A stretch of DNA of 64,000 nt, taken from positions 165,824 to 229,823 of the forward strand of contig CAYYIS010000001.1 in assembly GCA_964470965.1 (NCBI GenBank), in the 5' to 3' direction. This DNA comes from CAYYIS01 sp964470965 (lineage in GTDB: Bacteria; JAAXHH01; JABIQT01). The position numbers were made by a program, and so were the translations under genes. The notes below the pieces were generated by a model. The model was not told where the DNA came from. It was given only the letters and a program-made list of their open reading frames with translations, and searched no databases. Shown piece by piece: positions 1 to 9,196 of the stretch (within the stretch, counting starts at the first letter, position 1; each line of letters begins with the position of its first letter).

Positions 1-130
1 CTACAGGGAGTACGAGGGATTCTTCAAGACCCGCAGGCAAGAAAGTGACATCGATGTCGTATTCCGCTTGCTGTGCAACCGCGTCCGACGTCTGCTCTAT
101 GATTTTTACCAGTTCCCGGCGCAGGCTCAT
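1..130 (-). CDS. Partial CDS at window edge, function unknown
   Basis: An open frame starts at an ATG at 130 and runs off the left edge, giving 43 residues that begin MSLRRELVKIIEQTSDAV. It overlaps the coaBC stop codon by four bases (ATGA), so it is very likely translated as the next gene of the yicC-gmk-rpoZ-coaBC operon. The visible part is an amphipathic, helix-prone N-terminus with no recognisable domain. In some bacteria a family 4 uracil-DNA glycosylase follows coaBC, but nothing visible here confirms that. Confidence 0.6.
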   Translation of the reverse strand, partial: MSLRRELVKIIEQTSDAVAQQAEYDIDVTFLPAGLEESLVLPV

Positions 131-1341
131 GGCGATACCGTCTCCCGGGTGTGAAGCAGTTCGACTACTTCGGTCAACAGGTTGTCCGCCACTTCGGTTT
201 TGAGCAGCTGGGGCAGGGCTTCCTGGCGTCCGTCCCTGTGCAACACTGTAACGATGTTCGTATCCAATTCGAACCCGGCGCCTGCCTCAGTGACATCGTT
301 GTATACGATCATGTCCAAATCTTTTTCGATCAGCTTGTTTCGGGCATTGGCCAGGCCATCGATCGTCTCCACCGCAAAACCCACCAACACTGGCGGTCGC
401 CGTTCCGACAGGGCTTTTAGGATGTCTGTGGTCTTCTCCATCTCCAAAGACAGGCAGGCCGCACTTTTTTTGATTTTCTGATGCGCCACCGCCTTTGGCC
501 TGTAGTCCGCCACGGCCGCAGCCATGATAATGGCATCCTGATCCGCAGCATGCTGTATGACCGCCTGATGCATATCCGCGGCGGTACGGGCCGGAACTAT
601 CGTTACGTTCCGGGGAGACACCAAATGGTTTGGTCCGGCTATCAGAGTCACGTCCGCGCCGCGCTGTGCGGCCATGCGGGCGATGGCATAGCCCATTTTT
701 CCGCTCGACCGGTTGGTGATATACCGAACCGGATCGATCGGTTCCACGGTCGGTCCCGCTGAGATGAGTACCCTTCTGCCCGCCAGATCATTTCGCGGGT
801 CGGCAAGTGCGGCGATAGCCTGGATGATGTGAGCAGGCTCAGCCAGCCGTCCTTCACCGATTTCCCCATTAGCCAGCGGTCCGAATTCCGAATCGATTAT
901 GAAGTTGCCTCGGCTGCGCAGCATCTCCAGATTGGCCAGGACCGCCGGATGGCGCATCATTCGAAAGTTCATGGCGGGCGCGAAACAGCAGGGCGCTTCG
1001 CAGGCCATCAGAATGGTAGACAGCAGGTCGTCCGCCAGACCGTTGGCAGCTTTGCCAATGATCCCGGCTGTAGCCGGGACCACGGCCAGGACATCCGCCC
1101 ATGCGGCAAGGTCTATATGCGCCTCTCCGGCCTCACTCTGCTCCGGAAACTGCTCCAAAGCTACAGGATGTCCGGTGATGGCGCCGAAGGTTATGGGACC
1201 GACGAACTCCGTGGCCGAGGCGGTCATAACCACGCGAACATCCGCACCGGCCTGGATCAGTTCGCGCACTATTTCGACGGATTTATAGGCCGAAATACTC
1301 CCGCTTACGCCTAGGACTATATGTCTGTCTTTCAGATTCAC
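127..1341 (-). CDS. coaBC: Bifunctional phosphopantothenoylcysteine decarboxylase / phosphopantothenate-cysteine ligase
   Basis: This cytoplasmic enzyme performs two steps of coenzyme A synthesis: it joins cysteine to 4'-phosphopantothenate (CoaB) and decarboxylates the product to 4'-phosphopantetheine (CoaC). The 404-residue length fits the bifunctional family. The N-terminal flavoprotein half begins with a glycine-rich GVSGSISAYKSVE loop and carries the substrate-recognition motif PAMNFRM near residue 122. The C-terminal ligase half starts near residue 190 with RVLISAGPTVEPIDPVRYI and NRSSGKMG, the nucleotide-binding signature. The start is GTG, preceded by AGAGGG about nine bases upstream. 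It lies 20 bp after rpoZ, the last complete gene of the operon. Confidence 0.97.
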   Translation of the reverse strand: MNLKDRHIVLGVSGSISAYKSVEIVRELIQAGADVRVVMTASATEFVGPITFGAITGHPVALEQFPEQSEAGEAHIDLAAWADVLAVVPATAGIIGKAANGLADDLLSTILMACEAPCCFAPAMNFRMMRHPAVLANLEMLRSRGNFIIDSEFGPLANGEIGEGRLAEPAHIIQAIAALADPRNDLAGRRVLISAGPTVEPIDPVRYITNRSSGKMGYAIARMAAQRGADVTLIAGPNHLVSPRNVTIVPARTAADMHQAVIQHAADQDAIIMAAAVADYRPKAVAHQKIKKSAACLSLEMEKTTDILKALSERRPPVLVGFAVETIDGLANARNKLIEKDLDMIVYNDVTEAGAGFELDTNIVTVLHRDGRQEALPQLLKTEVADNLLTEVVELLHTRETVSP

Positions 1342-1361
1342 GGCCTTACCCTCTGCAATGG

Positions 1362-1628
1362 TTATTTGCTTTCATCCGGCAGTTTATGGTAGTCGAAATG
1401 GATTTCGTCACTCAGCAGACGTTTCATTGCCTCGCTCGTCACCTTGATCGACCGGTCGATCTCTGAACCGGTCATCTTCAGGTGCAGATTCATTCTGCGT
1501 GCTTCCCGGGCGCTGACCATCACGGCTTCATATGTATTTTCCGTCTTGTCACGCATTTTGTCCTGCGATACGAACCGGTCGGGGTCGACCGGTTCCATCT
1601 TCGCCACTTTCGATTTTTTCTTACTCAT
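1362..1628 (-). CDS. rpoZ: DNA-directed RNA polymerase omega subunit
   Basis: Small protein of 88 residues from the ATG at 1628 (MSKKKSKVAKMEP). Omega binds the beta' subunit and assists RNA polymerase assembly. The central region NTYEAVMVSAREARRMN matches the conserved omega segment that contacts beta', usually written YELVLVAAKRARQL. The start at 1628 is preferred over the longer frame from 1655 because it forms an ATGA overlap with the gmk stop codon. The gmk-rpoZ-coaBC gene order is widespread in bacteria and supports the call. The C-terminus is somewhat divergent. Confidence 0.88.
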   Translation of the reverse strand: MSKKKSKVAKMEPVDPDRFVSQDKMRDKTENTYEAVMVSAREARRMNLHLKMTGSEIDRSIKVTSEAMKRLLSDEIHFDYHKLPDESK

Positions 1629-2230
1629 GACGCCTCCCATCGGTTGATACGGCATCGCTCTGCAGCGATGATCGCCTGAATTTTGTCAACTGCCACCTGT
1701 CTCTTACCGTCCTCGTTTACGACACCATAGGTATATTGCGAGGCATAGCGTATTTCATGTTCGGCCTGCGCCAGTCTGCTCCGGATTACGGATTCATTTT
1801 CCGTCCCCCTTTTGCGCAGTCTGTTTGCCAGGCTTTCCATCGATGGCGGCATCAGAAATACGAACACTGTATCGGGGAAAACTGCCTTGATAGTCTGACC
1901 GCCCTGCACATCGATCACCATCAGGGCAATCCGGCCGTTCCCAACAATAGTCTCTACGGATGCCCGGGAGGTGCCGTACAGATTCGAATGTACTTCGGCC
2001 CATTCCAGAAAGTCGCCCTGTTCTATCATGCTGCGGAACGCCGGCTCCGTCGTAAAAATGTAATCCTCTCCGTCGATCTCGTGGGACCGTCTGGCCCGGG
2101 TCGTAAGTGAAACCGTTCGTTCGATCGCTGTATCTGCTTCGAGCAACATCCTGGCTATGGTAGTCTTACCGGTGCCGGAGGGCGCGGAGAGCACGATACA
2201 GAATCCGGATGTATGCTTGAGCGCCTTCAT
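1625..2230 (-). CDS. gmk: Guanylate kinase
   Basis: Converts GMP and ATP to GDP and ADP, an essential step in GTP supply. The 201 residues match the family length. The Walker A motif LSAPSGTGKTTIARML lies near residues 14-29. It is followed by the GMP-binding region (SLTTRARRSHEIDGEDYIF) with its conserved arginines, and by LEWAEVHSNLYGTS. The later VIDVQGGQTIKAVFPD corresponds to the conserved DIDVQG segment, with V replacing the first D. The start forms an ATGA overlap with the yicC stop codon, so translation is coupled within the operon. Confidence 0.96.
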   Translation of the reverse strand: MKALKHTSGFCIVLSAPSGTGKTTIARMLLEADTAIERTVSLTTRARRSHEIDGEDYIFTTEPAFRSMIEQGDFLEWAEVHSNLYGTSRASVETIVGNGRIALMVIDVQGGQTIKAVFPDTVFVFLMPPSMESLANRLRKRGTENESVIRSRLAQAEHEIRYASQYTYGVVNEDGKRQVAVDKIQAIIAAERCRINRWEAS

Positions 2231-3105
2231 TCGATGTTCTGGACCTGTTCCCGGATTTTTTCAAGTTCTTCCTTGATCGTGATTACCCGATGACTGATGT
2301 CCGTGTCATTGGCCTTTGAACCGATTGTATTGGCTTCCCGGTTCATCTCTTGCAGCAGGAAGTTCAGCCTCCGGCCCACAACTTCATCTCCCTCTAGTGC
2401 CGAGAGGAATTCTTTGCAGTGGCTGCGAAATCTTACACATTCTTCGGTGATATCGCTACGGTCTGCGAACAGGGTAACCTCCATCGCCAGGCGTTGCGGG
2501 TCCACCTGCTCCTCGCCGAGCAACCCCGCGATCTTATCGTGTAGCCGCTTCCGAGTGGACTCCGCCCGCATCGGCGCCCGTTCCGCAATGTCTTCGAGAA
2601 CCTCCCCAATATGGACGACCCGCCCGGTCAGATCATTCGCAAGCTGACTGCCCTCTCGTTCTTTCATTGCGGTAAGCGCAATCAGCGCATCGGACAGAGC
2701 CGGCTTGAGTACCTTCCAGACTTCTGCCAGATCTTCAGCTTCCGCAAGGGGTTTGAGCAGGCCCGGACACGCAGCGATCATTTCAATCGTAATGTCACCC
2801 GGTAAATCCAGGGTGTCCTTTAACTGGCGCAGGGAGTCGTAATATTTTTTTCCGGCGTCCATCTCCACCATATATTCCGGTGTGCCGTTCCAATCTCCTT
2901 CCCTGCGGACAGACACCGAGAGGTTGCCTCGTTTCACATGTGACTGGACCTGCTCCCGAATTCTGCCTTCCAGAGGCGCGATACCCTTGGGAAGTTTTAT
3001 GGAAATCTCACAGAAGCGCCCATTGACCGATCGTACTTCAATCGCGGTGCGCACTCCGGTTGCATCCGATTCACCTGCACCGAACCCTGTCATACTGCGA
3101 ATCAT
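2227..3105 (-). CDS. yicC: YicC family endoribonuclease
   Basis: YicC-family proteins are endoribonucleases; E. coli YicC promotes degradation of the small RNA RyhB. The protein has 292 residues from the ATG at 3105 and shows the characteristic N-terminus MIRSMTGFGAGE. It also has the conserved EVRSVNGRFCEISIKLP and, at the C-terminus, the DUF1732 signature LNFLLQEMNREANTIGSKA. A GGAGG Shine-Dalgarno sequence sits seven bases before this ATG. A longer frame reaching 3195 would begin inside the promoter at 3167-3195, so it is rejected. First gene of the operon with gmk, rpoZ and coaBC. Confidence 0.93.
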   Translation of the reverse strand: MIRSMTGFGAGESDATGVRTAIEVRSVNGRFCEISIKLPKGIAPLEGRIREQVQSHVKRGNLSVSVRREGDWNGTPEYMVEMDAGKKYYDSLRQLKDTLDLPGDITIEMIAACPGLLKPLAEAEDLAEVWKVLKPALSDALIALTAMKEREGSQLANDLTGRVVHIGEVLEDIAERAPMRAESTRKRLHDKIAGLLGEEQVDPQRLAMEVTLFADRSDITEECVRFRSHCKEFLSALEGDEVVGRRLNFLLQEMNREANTIGSKANDTDISHRVITIKEELEKIREQVQNIE

Positions 3106-3166
3106 AAAGCCTCCGAAATCACCTCGATTTCCCATGCAGGATATTCGTAAAAGTACAGAACAGTAA

Positions 3167-3195
3167 AAGATAAATAAAAGATAAGACTTTGTCAA
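3167..3195 (-). promoter_or_regulatory. Sigma70-type promoter for yicC-gmk-rpoZ-coaBC
   Basis: On the minus strand TTGACA (3195-3190) is separated by exactly 17 bases from TATCTT (3172-3167), about 60 bases before the yicC start codon. The -35 matches the consensus perfectly and the -10 matches 4 of 6. It is arranged back to back with the rqcH promoter. Confidence 0.6.
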
Positions 3196-3209
3196 TTATA
3201 TTGTTGCCG

Positions 3210-3238
3210 TTGACGTTAACAGGATTTTACCGTACATT
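3210..3238 (+). promoter_or_regulatory. Sigma70-type promoter for rqcH
   Basis: TTGACG (3210-3215) and TACATT (3233-3238) are separated by 17 bases, about 50 bases upstream of the rqcH ATG. Only 14 bp separate its -35 from the -35 of the divergent yicC promoter, so the two may influence each other. Confidence 0.5.
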
Positions 3239-3286
3239 CGTCAACAAATCGGCACCACAAATGGAGAAGCGGATACAGAGGTTTTT

Positions 3287-5062
3287 ATGTCACTCGACAC
3301 GCTGGTTCTACAGGCCATGGTCGACGAATGCGCCCATCTTACCGGATCAAAAATCGTTGCTATCGAACAGTACGGTACAAATGAGATCGGTCTCGTACTT
3401 CGGGGAACATACGGTCGGTTTGCACTGACCGTCTCCGTGCAACCGGGATATGCACGTGTTTACGGCACGGCGCCCGGGCGAAATAGCGAGGGGTCGTCTG
3501 CGTTTCTCAACGCGCTCCGAGAGCATCTTCTCGCCGGACGATTGGACCATATCGAAACGGTACCCGACGACCGTATTATGATTATCCATTGCACCGGCAG
3601 GACACCAACCGGCCTGCAGGCCTACCGCATCATAATCGAGATGATAGACCGACATAGCATGATGGTGCTGACCACGGACCCGGATCTGACCATCGTCCAG
3701 ACACTGCGGCGCATCCGCACCGGAGATCGGGACCCTACTCCGGGTGAGCGGTATGAGTATCCGTTTCGTCCCTCAAAACTCTCTCTTGGGGCTGTGACTC
3801 CTGATGCTATCAGAGAAGCCGGCGCATCGGAAGATCCAAAGCAGTTTACCCGGTTTGTGACGAAACACATCGGAGGTCTCAGTCCGACAGCTGCACGCGA
3901 AATCGTTGCCGGCACCGGTCTTCTCGATCCAGAAGATTACCTTAAAGTCGCACCCGCAGAAAGGTCTTCGAAATTGTGGGCGAGTCTGACCGCTGCCACA
4001 GAACGGATCACTGCGAAAAACTGGACACCCTGTATCGGTGTGGGTGCGGACGGTGTACCGTCCACGCTCTCCGCCCTGCCGATCGTCTCTCTGCCCCGGG
4101 AGCAGGTTGTCGTCTGCAACACCATGAGCGATGCGATCGAGCGGTATTATACAGCGCGCCTGGAGGCGGAGCGACTCAAGCTGCGGGCAGCCAGTGTACG
4201 CCGGTCAATCAATGACGAGTGCAAGCGGCTGGAAAAGCTGGTGGATAACCTGTTGCGGGATGCTGCCGTCTCGGATCAGGAAGATGAATTCCGTAAATTC
4301 GGTGAACTACTGACTGCGAATTTAGCAGCCGTCAAGTACGGCCAGTCCGAGGCGGTGGTTAGAGATTTGTACCAGCCCGATCAGGGCACAGTTACGATTT
4401 CACTCAATCCCGCAATCAGCCCGTCCCAAAATGCCGAGCGATACTTCAAGCGGGCACGGAAGGCACGGGACGGTAGGGCGGTGGTCGAGCAGCGGTTACA
4501 GGCGACTTTAGAACTTTTTGAGAAGGTCTGTGAGGTGCAGGCGACTATCGCACACGACCCCGATCAGGACGTGATGGAAAAGGCATATTACGCCTGTATC
4601 CGTCTGGGGCTTATCAAGCCGGAAAAGAACGCAGGAAAACATCGTAATGCCAAGAAGAAAAAACGAACTGAGATTCATCCTCGGCGATTCGTCACGAAGG
4701 ATGGGTCCCTCGTGCTTGTGGGCCGAAATAACAGAGAAAATGAGTTGTTAACCAAAACTGCATCGCCCGACGATATCTGGCTGCACGCCAGGGATATGGG
4801 TGGGTCACACGTAATACTGAAACGAGGCAACAAGAAGGAAATGCCCAGCAAGTGGACCTGTTACGAAGCCGCGCGGGTGGCCGCCTATTTCAGCAAGGGC
4901 CGAGGTTCTACCACCGTCCCGGTCGATTATACCGAGCGTAGGTACGTGCGAAAAATGAAGGACGCCGGCCCGGGAAAGGTGATTTTTACACATGAAAAAA
5001 CGTTATTCGTGGAACCTAAGCTGGAACTCAAAGAAGAAGACAGCGAGGCAATTGAAGGGTGA
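3287..5062 (+). CDS. rqcH: NFACT-family ribosome quality control protein RqcH
   Basis: RqcH/Rqc2 proteins bind stalled 50S-peptidyl-tRNA complexes and add C-terminal alanine tails that mark incomplete proteins for degradation. The 591 residues show the full NFACT layout. The NFACT-N domain starts at residue 1 and includes the DDR motif before IMIIHCTG near residue 90. A coiled-coil region lies around 280-430 (SVRRSINDECKRLEKLV and following). The C-terminal NFACT-R (DUF814) domain has the diagnostic DIWLHARDMGGSHVIL and later YTERRYVRKMKDAGPGKV. It stands alone and divergent from the yicC operon, with its own promoter. Older annotations call such genes fibronectin-binding protein. Confidence 0.93.
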   Translation: MSLDTLVLQAMVDECAHLTGSKIVAIEQYGTNEIGLVLRGTYGRFALTVSVQPGYARVYGTAPGRNSEGSSAFLNALREHLLAGRLDHIETVPDDRIMIIHCTGRTPTGLQAYRIIIEMIDRHSMMVLTTDPDLTIVQTLRRIRTGDRDPTPGERYEYPFRPSKLSLGAVTPDAIREAGASEDPKQFTRFVTKHIGGLSPTAAREIVAGTGLLDPEDYLKVAPAERSSKLWASLTAATERITAKNWTPCIGVGADGVPSTLSALPIVSLPREQVVVCNTMSDAIERYYTARLEAERLKLRAASVRRSINDECKRLEKLVDNLLRDAAVSDQEDEFRKFGELLTANLAAVKYGQSEAVVRDLYQPDQGTVTISLNPAISPSQNAERYFKRARKARDGRAVVEQRLQATLELFEKVCEVQATIAHDPDQDVMEKAYYACIRLGLIKPEKNAGKHRNAKKKKRTEIHPRRFVTKDGSLVLVGRNNRENELLTKTASPDDIWLHARDMGGSHVILKRGNKKEMPSKWTCYEAARVAAYFSKGRGSTTVPVDYTERRYVRKMKDAGPGKVIFTHEKTLFVEPKLELKEEDSEAIEG

Positions 5063-5094
5063 ATATTTGAAACCCTAGTCAAGATTCAGTTGCC

Positions 5095-6810
5095 TTACCC
5101 CACCGTTCGTCCCTCCGCGTATGTCCCGAGCAACTTAAAGTAGGTCGTGAACTCCTGCAGGTGATCCAGCGCCCGCTGGCAAACCTGATTATCCGCTTTG
5201 CCTTCAATATCCAAATAGAACAGATATTCCCATGGAGAACCGATCAGGGGACGGGATTCGATTTTCAGTATGCTGATATCACGCAGGGCGAAGACGCTCA
5301 TGGCCTTGAATAGACTCCCGGGCACGTGTGCGACCGAGAACACGAGGGTCGTTTTTACTCGTTCGCCCTGCGGTGGTTCGGGTTCTGCCGAAAGGACAAG
5401 GAATCGAGTATAGTTCTGAGGGTTGTCTTCAATACTCTTTTCGATGGTATTCAGATCGTAGTGGGATGCGGCACGGCTGCTGGCGATGACGGCCATGTCC
5501 CTGGCGCCGCTTTCCTTGAGTTTTTTTGCCGCCCCGGCCGTATCGAGCACCGTCACCGCATTAACGTCGGGGTGCTTACGGAAGTACTCGACGCACTGCT
5601 CCAAAGCTTTGGGATGGGAATGAACCTGGCGGACGTTTTCCGCCGTGACCCCCTTGTTGACAAGCAGGTTGTGGACGATGCGAAGTTTGATTTCACCCAC
5701 GATATGGAGGTTGTGTTTGAGCAGAAGGTCATAGTTGACATGTATGCTGCCTGCGAGGGAGTTTTCGATAGGCAGCATACCATAGTCGCAGTGCCCATGC
5801 TCCACTGCGTCGAACGCATCGTCGAACCAGGGTTGTGGTACCGGTTCGGCAATATCCCCAAAATATTCAAGAGCGGCGATCTCACTGAACGCGCCCCGTT
5901 CTCCTTGAAAGCTCACTTTCTTCGTACTCACGTTTCGTCCCCTTTCCCCGAAAACCCGGGTTCGTACGGTTTTTGCCTGTTCAAGCGCCTCTTCGAGTGT
6001 CTGCCGGTCGCTGTTATTTATCAATTGTGCCAGTTTGTTGAGTTCGGATTGTGCCCGTTTGATGCCCGCCAGGATATGCGTCCGGTTCGTCAGGCATGTA
6101 TCCGCCATGACACGTACGTTGCTTGCCGCTACACGACTTGTATCCCGGAATCCGCTGGCGGCGAAATCCCACAGGCGGGGATCTGTCTGGGCCGCTTCGT
6201 CCGCAATGCGTACAAGGGCCGATGATATAAGATAGGGAACATGACTCGTCATAGCCACTATGCGGTCGTGCCGGTCCGCCGGGATTACGGTGGGGTTGGC
6301 GCCTATCCGGCGGATAAGCTCAGTCAGCAGAACCATGCCTTCGTCGTCGGCTGGCGGGTGGGGCACCAGGGCGAAGGTGGCGCCGGCGAAGAGCGTCGCT
6401 TGCGCCGCATCGACACCGGCATGTTCGGTTCCGCTCATCGGATGGCCGCCCACGTACCGGATGTGTTCCGATAGCCCGTCGACCGTCCGACTGATATCGC
6501 CTTTGGTGCTACCTAGGTCAAACAGCAGTGTCCGTTTCGAGAGATGGCGGACCAGATTCGGAAGGGCCTCGATAATGGTGCTCACAGGCATGGCCAGCAC
6601 GACCAGATCCGTCTCATGGAATGCGGTTTCTACATCGATCGTACCGCGATCGATCGCCCCCCGTTCCTGTGCACGGTCCAGAATATCCCGCGACACATCC
6701 ACTCCCACCACTTCCCCCACAGCATTCGCCTGGCGGAGCGCGAGTCCGAACGACCCACCCAATAGGCCGAGACCGATGATCGTGATGCGAGGAACAGGCA
6801 GATTATACAT
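5095..6810 (-). CDS. Fused prephenate dehydrogenase-prephenate dehydratase (TyrA-PheA)
   Basis: One 571-residue protein joins both enzymes that use prephenate. Residues 8-290 form a prephenate dehydrogenase: a Rossmann loop (IIGLGLLGGSFGLALRQ), the catalytic-region histidine segment GGHPMSGTEHAGVD and SHVPYLIS. From about residue 297 a prephenate dehydratase follows (VSFQGERGAFSEIAALEYFG), with the catalytic NYTRFLVL motif and a C-terminal ACT domain. The ACT domain carries the Phe-binding region ending in KIESRP. No chorismate mutase (AroQ) domain lies between the halves; mutase activity can come from aroH at 44227-44583. The gene stands alone, converging on rqcH, far from the aro/trp cluster. 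The fusion is in frame with no sign of read-through error. Confidence 0.93.
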   Translation of the reverse strand: MYNLPVPRITIIGLGLLGGSFGLALRQANAVGEVVGVDVSRDILDRAQERGAIDRGTIDVETAFHETDLVVLAMPVSTIIEALPNLVRHLSKRTLLFDLGSTKGDISRTVDGLSEHIRYVGGHPMSGTEHAGVDAAQATLFAGATFALVPHPPADDEGMVLLTELIRRIGANPTVIPADRHDRIVAMTSHVPYLISSALVRIADEAAQTDPRLWDFAASGFRDTSRVAASNVRVMADTCLTNRTHILAGIKRAQSELNKLAQLINNSDRQTLEEALEQAKTVRTRVFGERGRNVSTKKVSFQGERGAFSEIAALEYFGDIAEPVPQPWFDDAFDAVEHGHCDYGMLPIENSLAGSIHVNYDLLLKHNLHIVGEIKLRIVHNLLVNKGVTAENVRQVHSHPKALEQCVEYFRKHPDVNAVTVLDTAGAAKKLKESGARDMAVIASSRAASHYDLNTIEKSIEDNPQNYTRFLVLSAEPEPPQGERVKTTLVFSVAHVPGSLFKAMSVFALRDISILKIESRPLIGSPWEYLFYLDIEGKADNQVCQRALDHLQEFTTYFKLLGTYAEGRTVG

Positions 6811-7422
6811 ACGTTAGGTTAACTTCTGAAGGAGTTCTGCCTTCTTGGCTTTGAATGCGTTCCGGTTCAACATATTTTTAGTGATCAATTCAAGTTTCTA
6901 GCCGATGGTAGCCAGCTTTTCTGGGCTGACCATCACCGGCGCGGGGCGCCTGCTACCGACCGTCTGCGGTATACCCTGCATCGTTTCATTTTTCAACGGA
7001 ATACTCTTGGTCAGGCATCAACAATTTTCAATGGTGTCAACGAAGTGTCGCGGACCCAATTAATGAATTAAAACACACGGGTTCTGTCAACAGGAAAGGT
7101 TCTATTGACGCCAGCCGTAGGTCAAGAACAGGAGAAGTATACCTACGTTCAGGCTCAGAGCGCCCTTGGGGATGAAAATGTGTTGTGCGGTCATAGAACT
7201 TCCAGCCAGTGACACCGCATCCCGCGACCATGAAACCGATCGAGACCGCCGGGTGGAGACCGGTCGCCGCGCAACCTCCGCAGACCACGAGTCAACGTCT
7301 CGATCGGGCCGTCTTCCATCGTCGATTCGGAGATGGCCACAGGAAGCACCAAGGGGCGGGGAGACCCAAGCCCGATTAGCCTTTCCAGTTCCCTTGATCT
7401 TGCCATGAGGTAGCCTCATGGG
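6811..7422. other. Non-coding stretch between tyrA-pheA and the outer-membrane-type gene
   Basis: About 610 bp with several short overlapping frames between 7037 and 7419 in more than one frame. None has a recognisable motif or a Shine-Dalgarno sequence. It may be a decayed gene, but nothing specific can be supported. Confidence 0.4.
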
Positions 7423-8163
7423 TCAAAATTCAACGGCACCGCCAATGTAAATCGTTGCCATGTTTGTACGGGACCGGGTTGTGTCCAGGGTAATCTGTCC
7501 GTCATTACGAGTAATAGCGCCCTTTTCAAGGTAGGAAGCGTCGCCTCCATTGAGGTATCGGAATCTAAAATCCAAAGATACCGATTTCACGGTTCCTTCT
7601 TGCGTCCTCCGCTTCTCAGTACCGTCATATACCTGAAGCATAACACCCACGCTGCCGCCGTATGTAAATGAAAAATCACCGAAATTGGTGGAACTGGCGA
7701 TGTCATTTTCGGCGCTAAAGGGGATATCCTCGATCGTGGTTTCGGTGAAAAGATAGTGGAAGCCGGTTAAACCCTCGACGTAGGGGCGCAGCCTGCCTTC
7801 CCGAGGTTGGAATCGCAGGAAAAGATTGACAGGCAGAATGTTGTTCTCCGTGATGACGTGCACTGTTACATCCGGTACCGTAAGGCTAAACGGTTCCCGG
7901 CGGGTTTCCCGCCCGTAGATAATATATCCTACACTAACTCCAACAATAGCAGGGGTGTTGGGGATACGGTAGCCCAGATGACCGGTAATCCCGACTCCCG
8001 GGTTGGTGACATAATTGCCGAATTCCCCGGAAGGCACTCCGACTACAAAACCAGCGCCCGCCTGGACCTTGGATGGGACATCTTGTGCCGAAACAGGTCC
8101 GGCGACACTAATCAGAATCAGGAGCGTTGGAATAACAGTAGAGAAACGCCATTTGGATTGCAT
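7423..8163 (-). CDS. Secreted, probable outer-membrane beta-barrel protein
   Basis: From the ATG at 8163 the protein has about 246 residues with a clear signal peptide: positive MQSKWR, hydrophobic core VIPTLLILISVAG, then a PVSAQ cleavage site. The mature part alternates polar and aromatic residues in short beta-strand-like runs (AGAGFVVGVPSGEFGNY, GVGITGHLGYRIP, LPVNLFLRFQP, FTYGGSVGVMLQVY). It ends in ATIYIGGAVEF, an aromatic-terminal last strand typical of Gram-negative outer-membrane barrels. The specific role is unknown. The longer frame from a TTG at 8259 would place the signal peptide internally and is rejected. Confidence 0.75.
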   Translation of the reverse strand: MQSKWRFSTVIPTLLILISVAGPVSAQDVPSKVQAGAGFVVGVPSGEFGNYVTNPGVGITGHLGYRIPNTPAIVGVSVGYIIYGRETRREPFSLTVPDVTVHVITENNILPVNLFLRFQPREGRLRPYVEGLTGFHYLFTETTIEDIPFSAENDIASSTNFGDFSFTYGGSVGVMLQVYDGTEKRRTQEGTVKSVSLDFRFRYLNGGDASYLEKGAITRNDGQITLDTTRSRTNMATIYIGGAVEF

Positions 8164-8356
8164 GAGTGTCTTTTTCCTTTTCAGGTGACAGTGATGTTTG
8201 TTAAGTCCCGTTTGATGACAGGACCTCTTGCCCTGACGGGGATTATTATGTTTTATCAAACACCCTGATACTAGAAAAGTTTCAAAAACCCAGCCAATCC
8301 ATAACCAATCCCATACTTAATTTCTTTTTTAGTAGCAATGCACTCTAGGCTCAATG

Positions 8357-9124
8357 TTACACATCACAACCGATCCTGCGGAGGTAGTCTACTGAATCGG
8401 CGACGCGCTTGCAGGTTTCTTCTTCGTTGAGATCTTCGCCGGCTATCCCCTCGATCTCCATAGTATAGGGACCATAGAATCCGCGGGTTGCAAGGAGGTC
8501 GAACACCGCTTTAAAATCGACGATGCCTTCGCCGAAGGTAGGAAAAAACCAAGTCTCGAATTCGCCGTTGGTGTCTTTCAGATGCATGCTGCCCACATAG
8601 TCGATGACTTTCCCCAATTCCTCTACACTGTCCACTTCACGATTGTAGTAGTGGATATTGGCGGTATCATAATTCACCCGGATGTTGGGATGATTCACGC
8701 CTTGCATAGTTTCTATCGCAACCTGAGCATTGGTAATCAGGTCAGGGTGGGTTTCCAGGCCGACTGTGATCCCTCTCTTACCGGCTTCATCTCCAACTGA
8801 GCGGAGGCGATCATAGACCACCTGTCGGCTGAGGTCACCGGCTTTTACACTGACGAAAACTATTTTCGAGCCCAACGCTCCTGCCGCTTCGAGGGTGGGG
8901 ATGAACTCCGAATCGGCGTTGTCACTTTCAATGGTGATGCTACCCTGCAGTGTGCTGGCGGTCAGACCGTAACGTTCGAGTTTGACGATGGTCTGATCGA
9001 TTTCACCGGGTGCCGGCGTGGGTATTTCGACGTTGTAAACATTGATGGACGGCAGGTGCTCGAACGCGGCTTCTGAGAATATGCCGTAACTTGCGGTCCT
9101 GCAGGAAAGAAGGTTGATTGGCAT
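8357..9124 (-). CDS. Sugar phosphate isomerase/epimerase (xylose isomerase-like TIM barrel)
   Basis: The 255 residues form an AP-endonuclease-2-like TIM barrel, the fold of xylose isomerase-like epimerases. Metal-ligand segments are visible: GLETHPDL (Glu and His), VNYDTANIHYYNR (Asp), MHLKDTNG (His) and TMEIEGIAG (Glu). The substrate cannot be predicted. The start at 9124 is chosen because AAAGGA lies about eight bases upstream. The gene follows hpnE by 72 bp on the same strand and could be co-transcribed, although no known role links the family to squalene synthesis. A second member of this fold lies at 60561-61439. Confidence 0.85.
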   Translation of the reverse strand: MPINLLSCRTASYGIFSEAAFEHLPSINVYNVEIPTPAPGEIDQTIVKLERYGLTASTLQGSITIESDNADSEFIPTLEAAGALGSKIVFVSVKAGDLSRQVVYDRLRSVGDEAGKRGITVGLETHPDLITNAQVAIETMQGVNHPNIRVNYDTANIHYYNREVDSVEELGKVIDYVGSMHLKDTNGEFETWFFPTFGEGIVDFKAVFDLLATRGFYGPYTMEIEGIAGEDLNEEETCKRVADSVDYLRRIGCDV

Positions 9125-9196
9125 ATGAATGGATTCCTTTCTGTTCAATTATGGTTTGTAAGATGTATGCGTAATATACTCAGGCGCAATCCTCTG

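Noticed and set aside
5326..6225. 299-codon plus-strand frame opposite tyrA-pheA
   Set aside because: Antisense shadow; no recognisable domain or ribosome binding site.
7037..7419. Several overlapping short frames, possibly a decayed gene
   Set aside because: No motif, no ribosome binding site and no consistent frame; kept only as an intergenic note.
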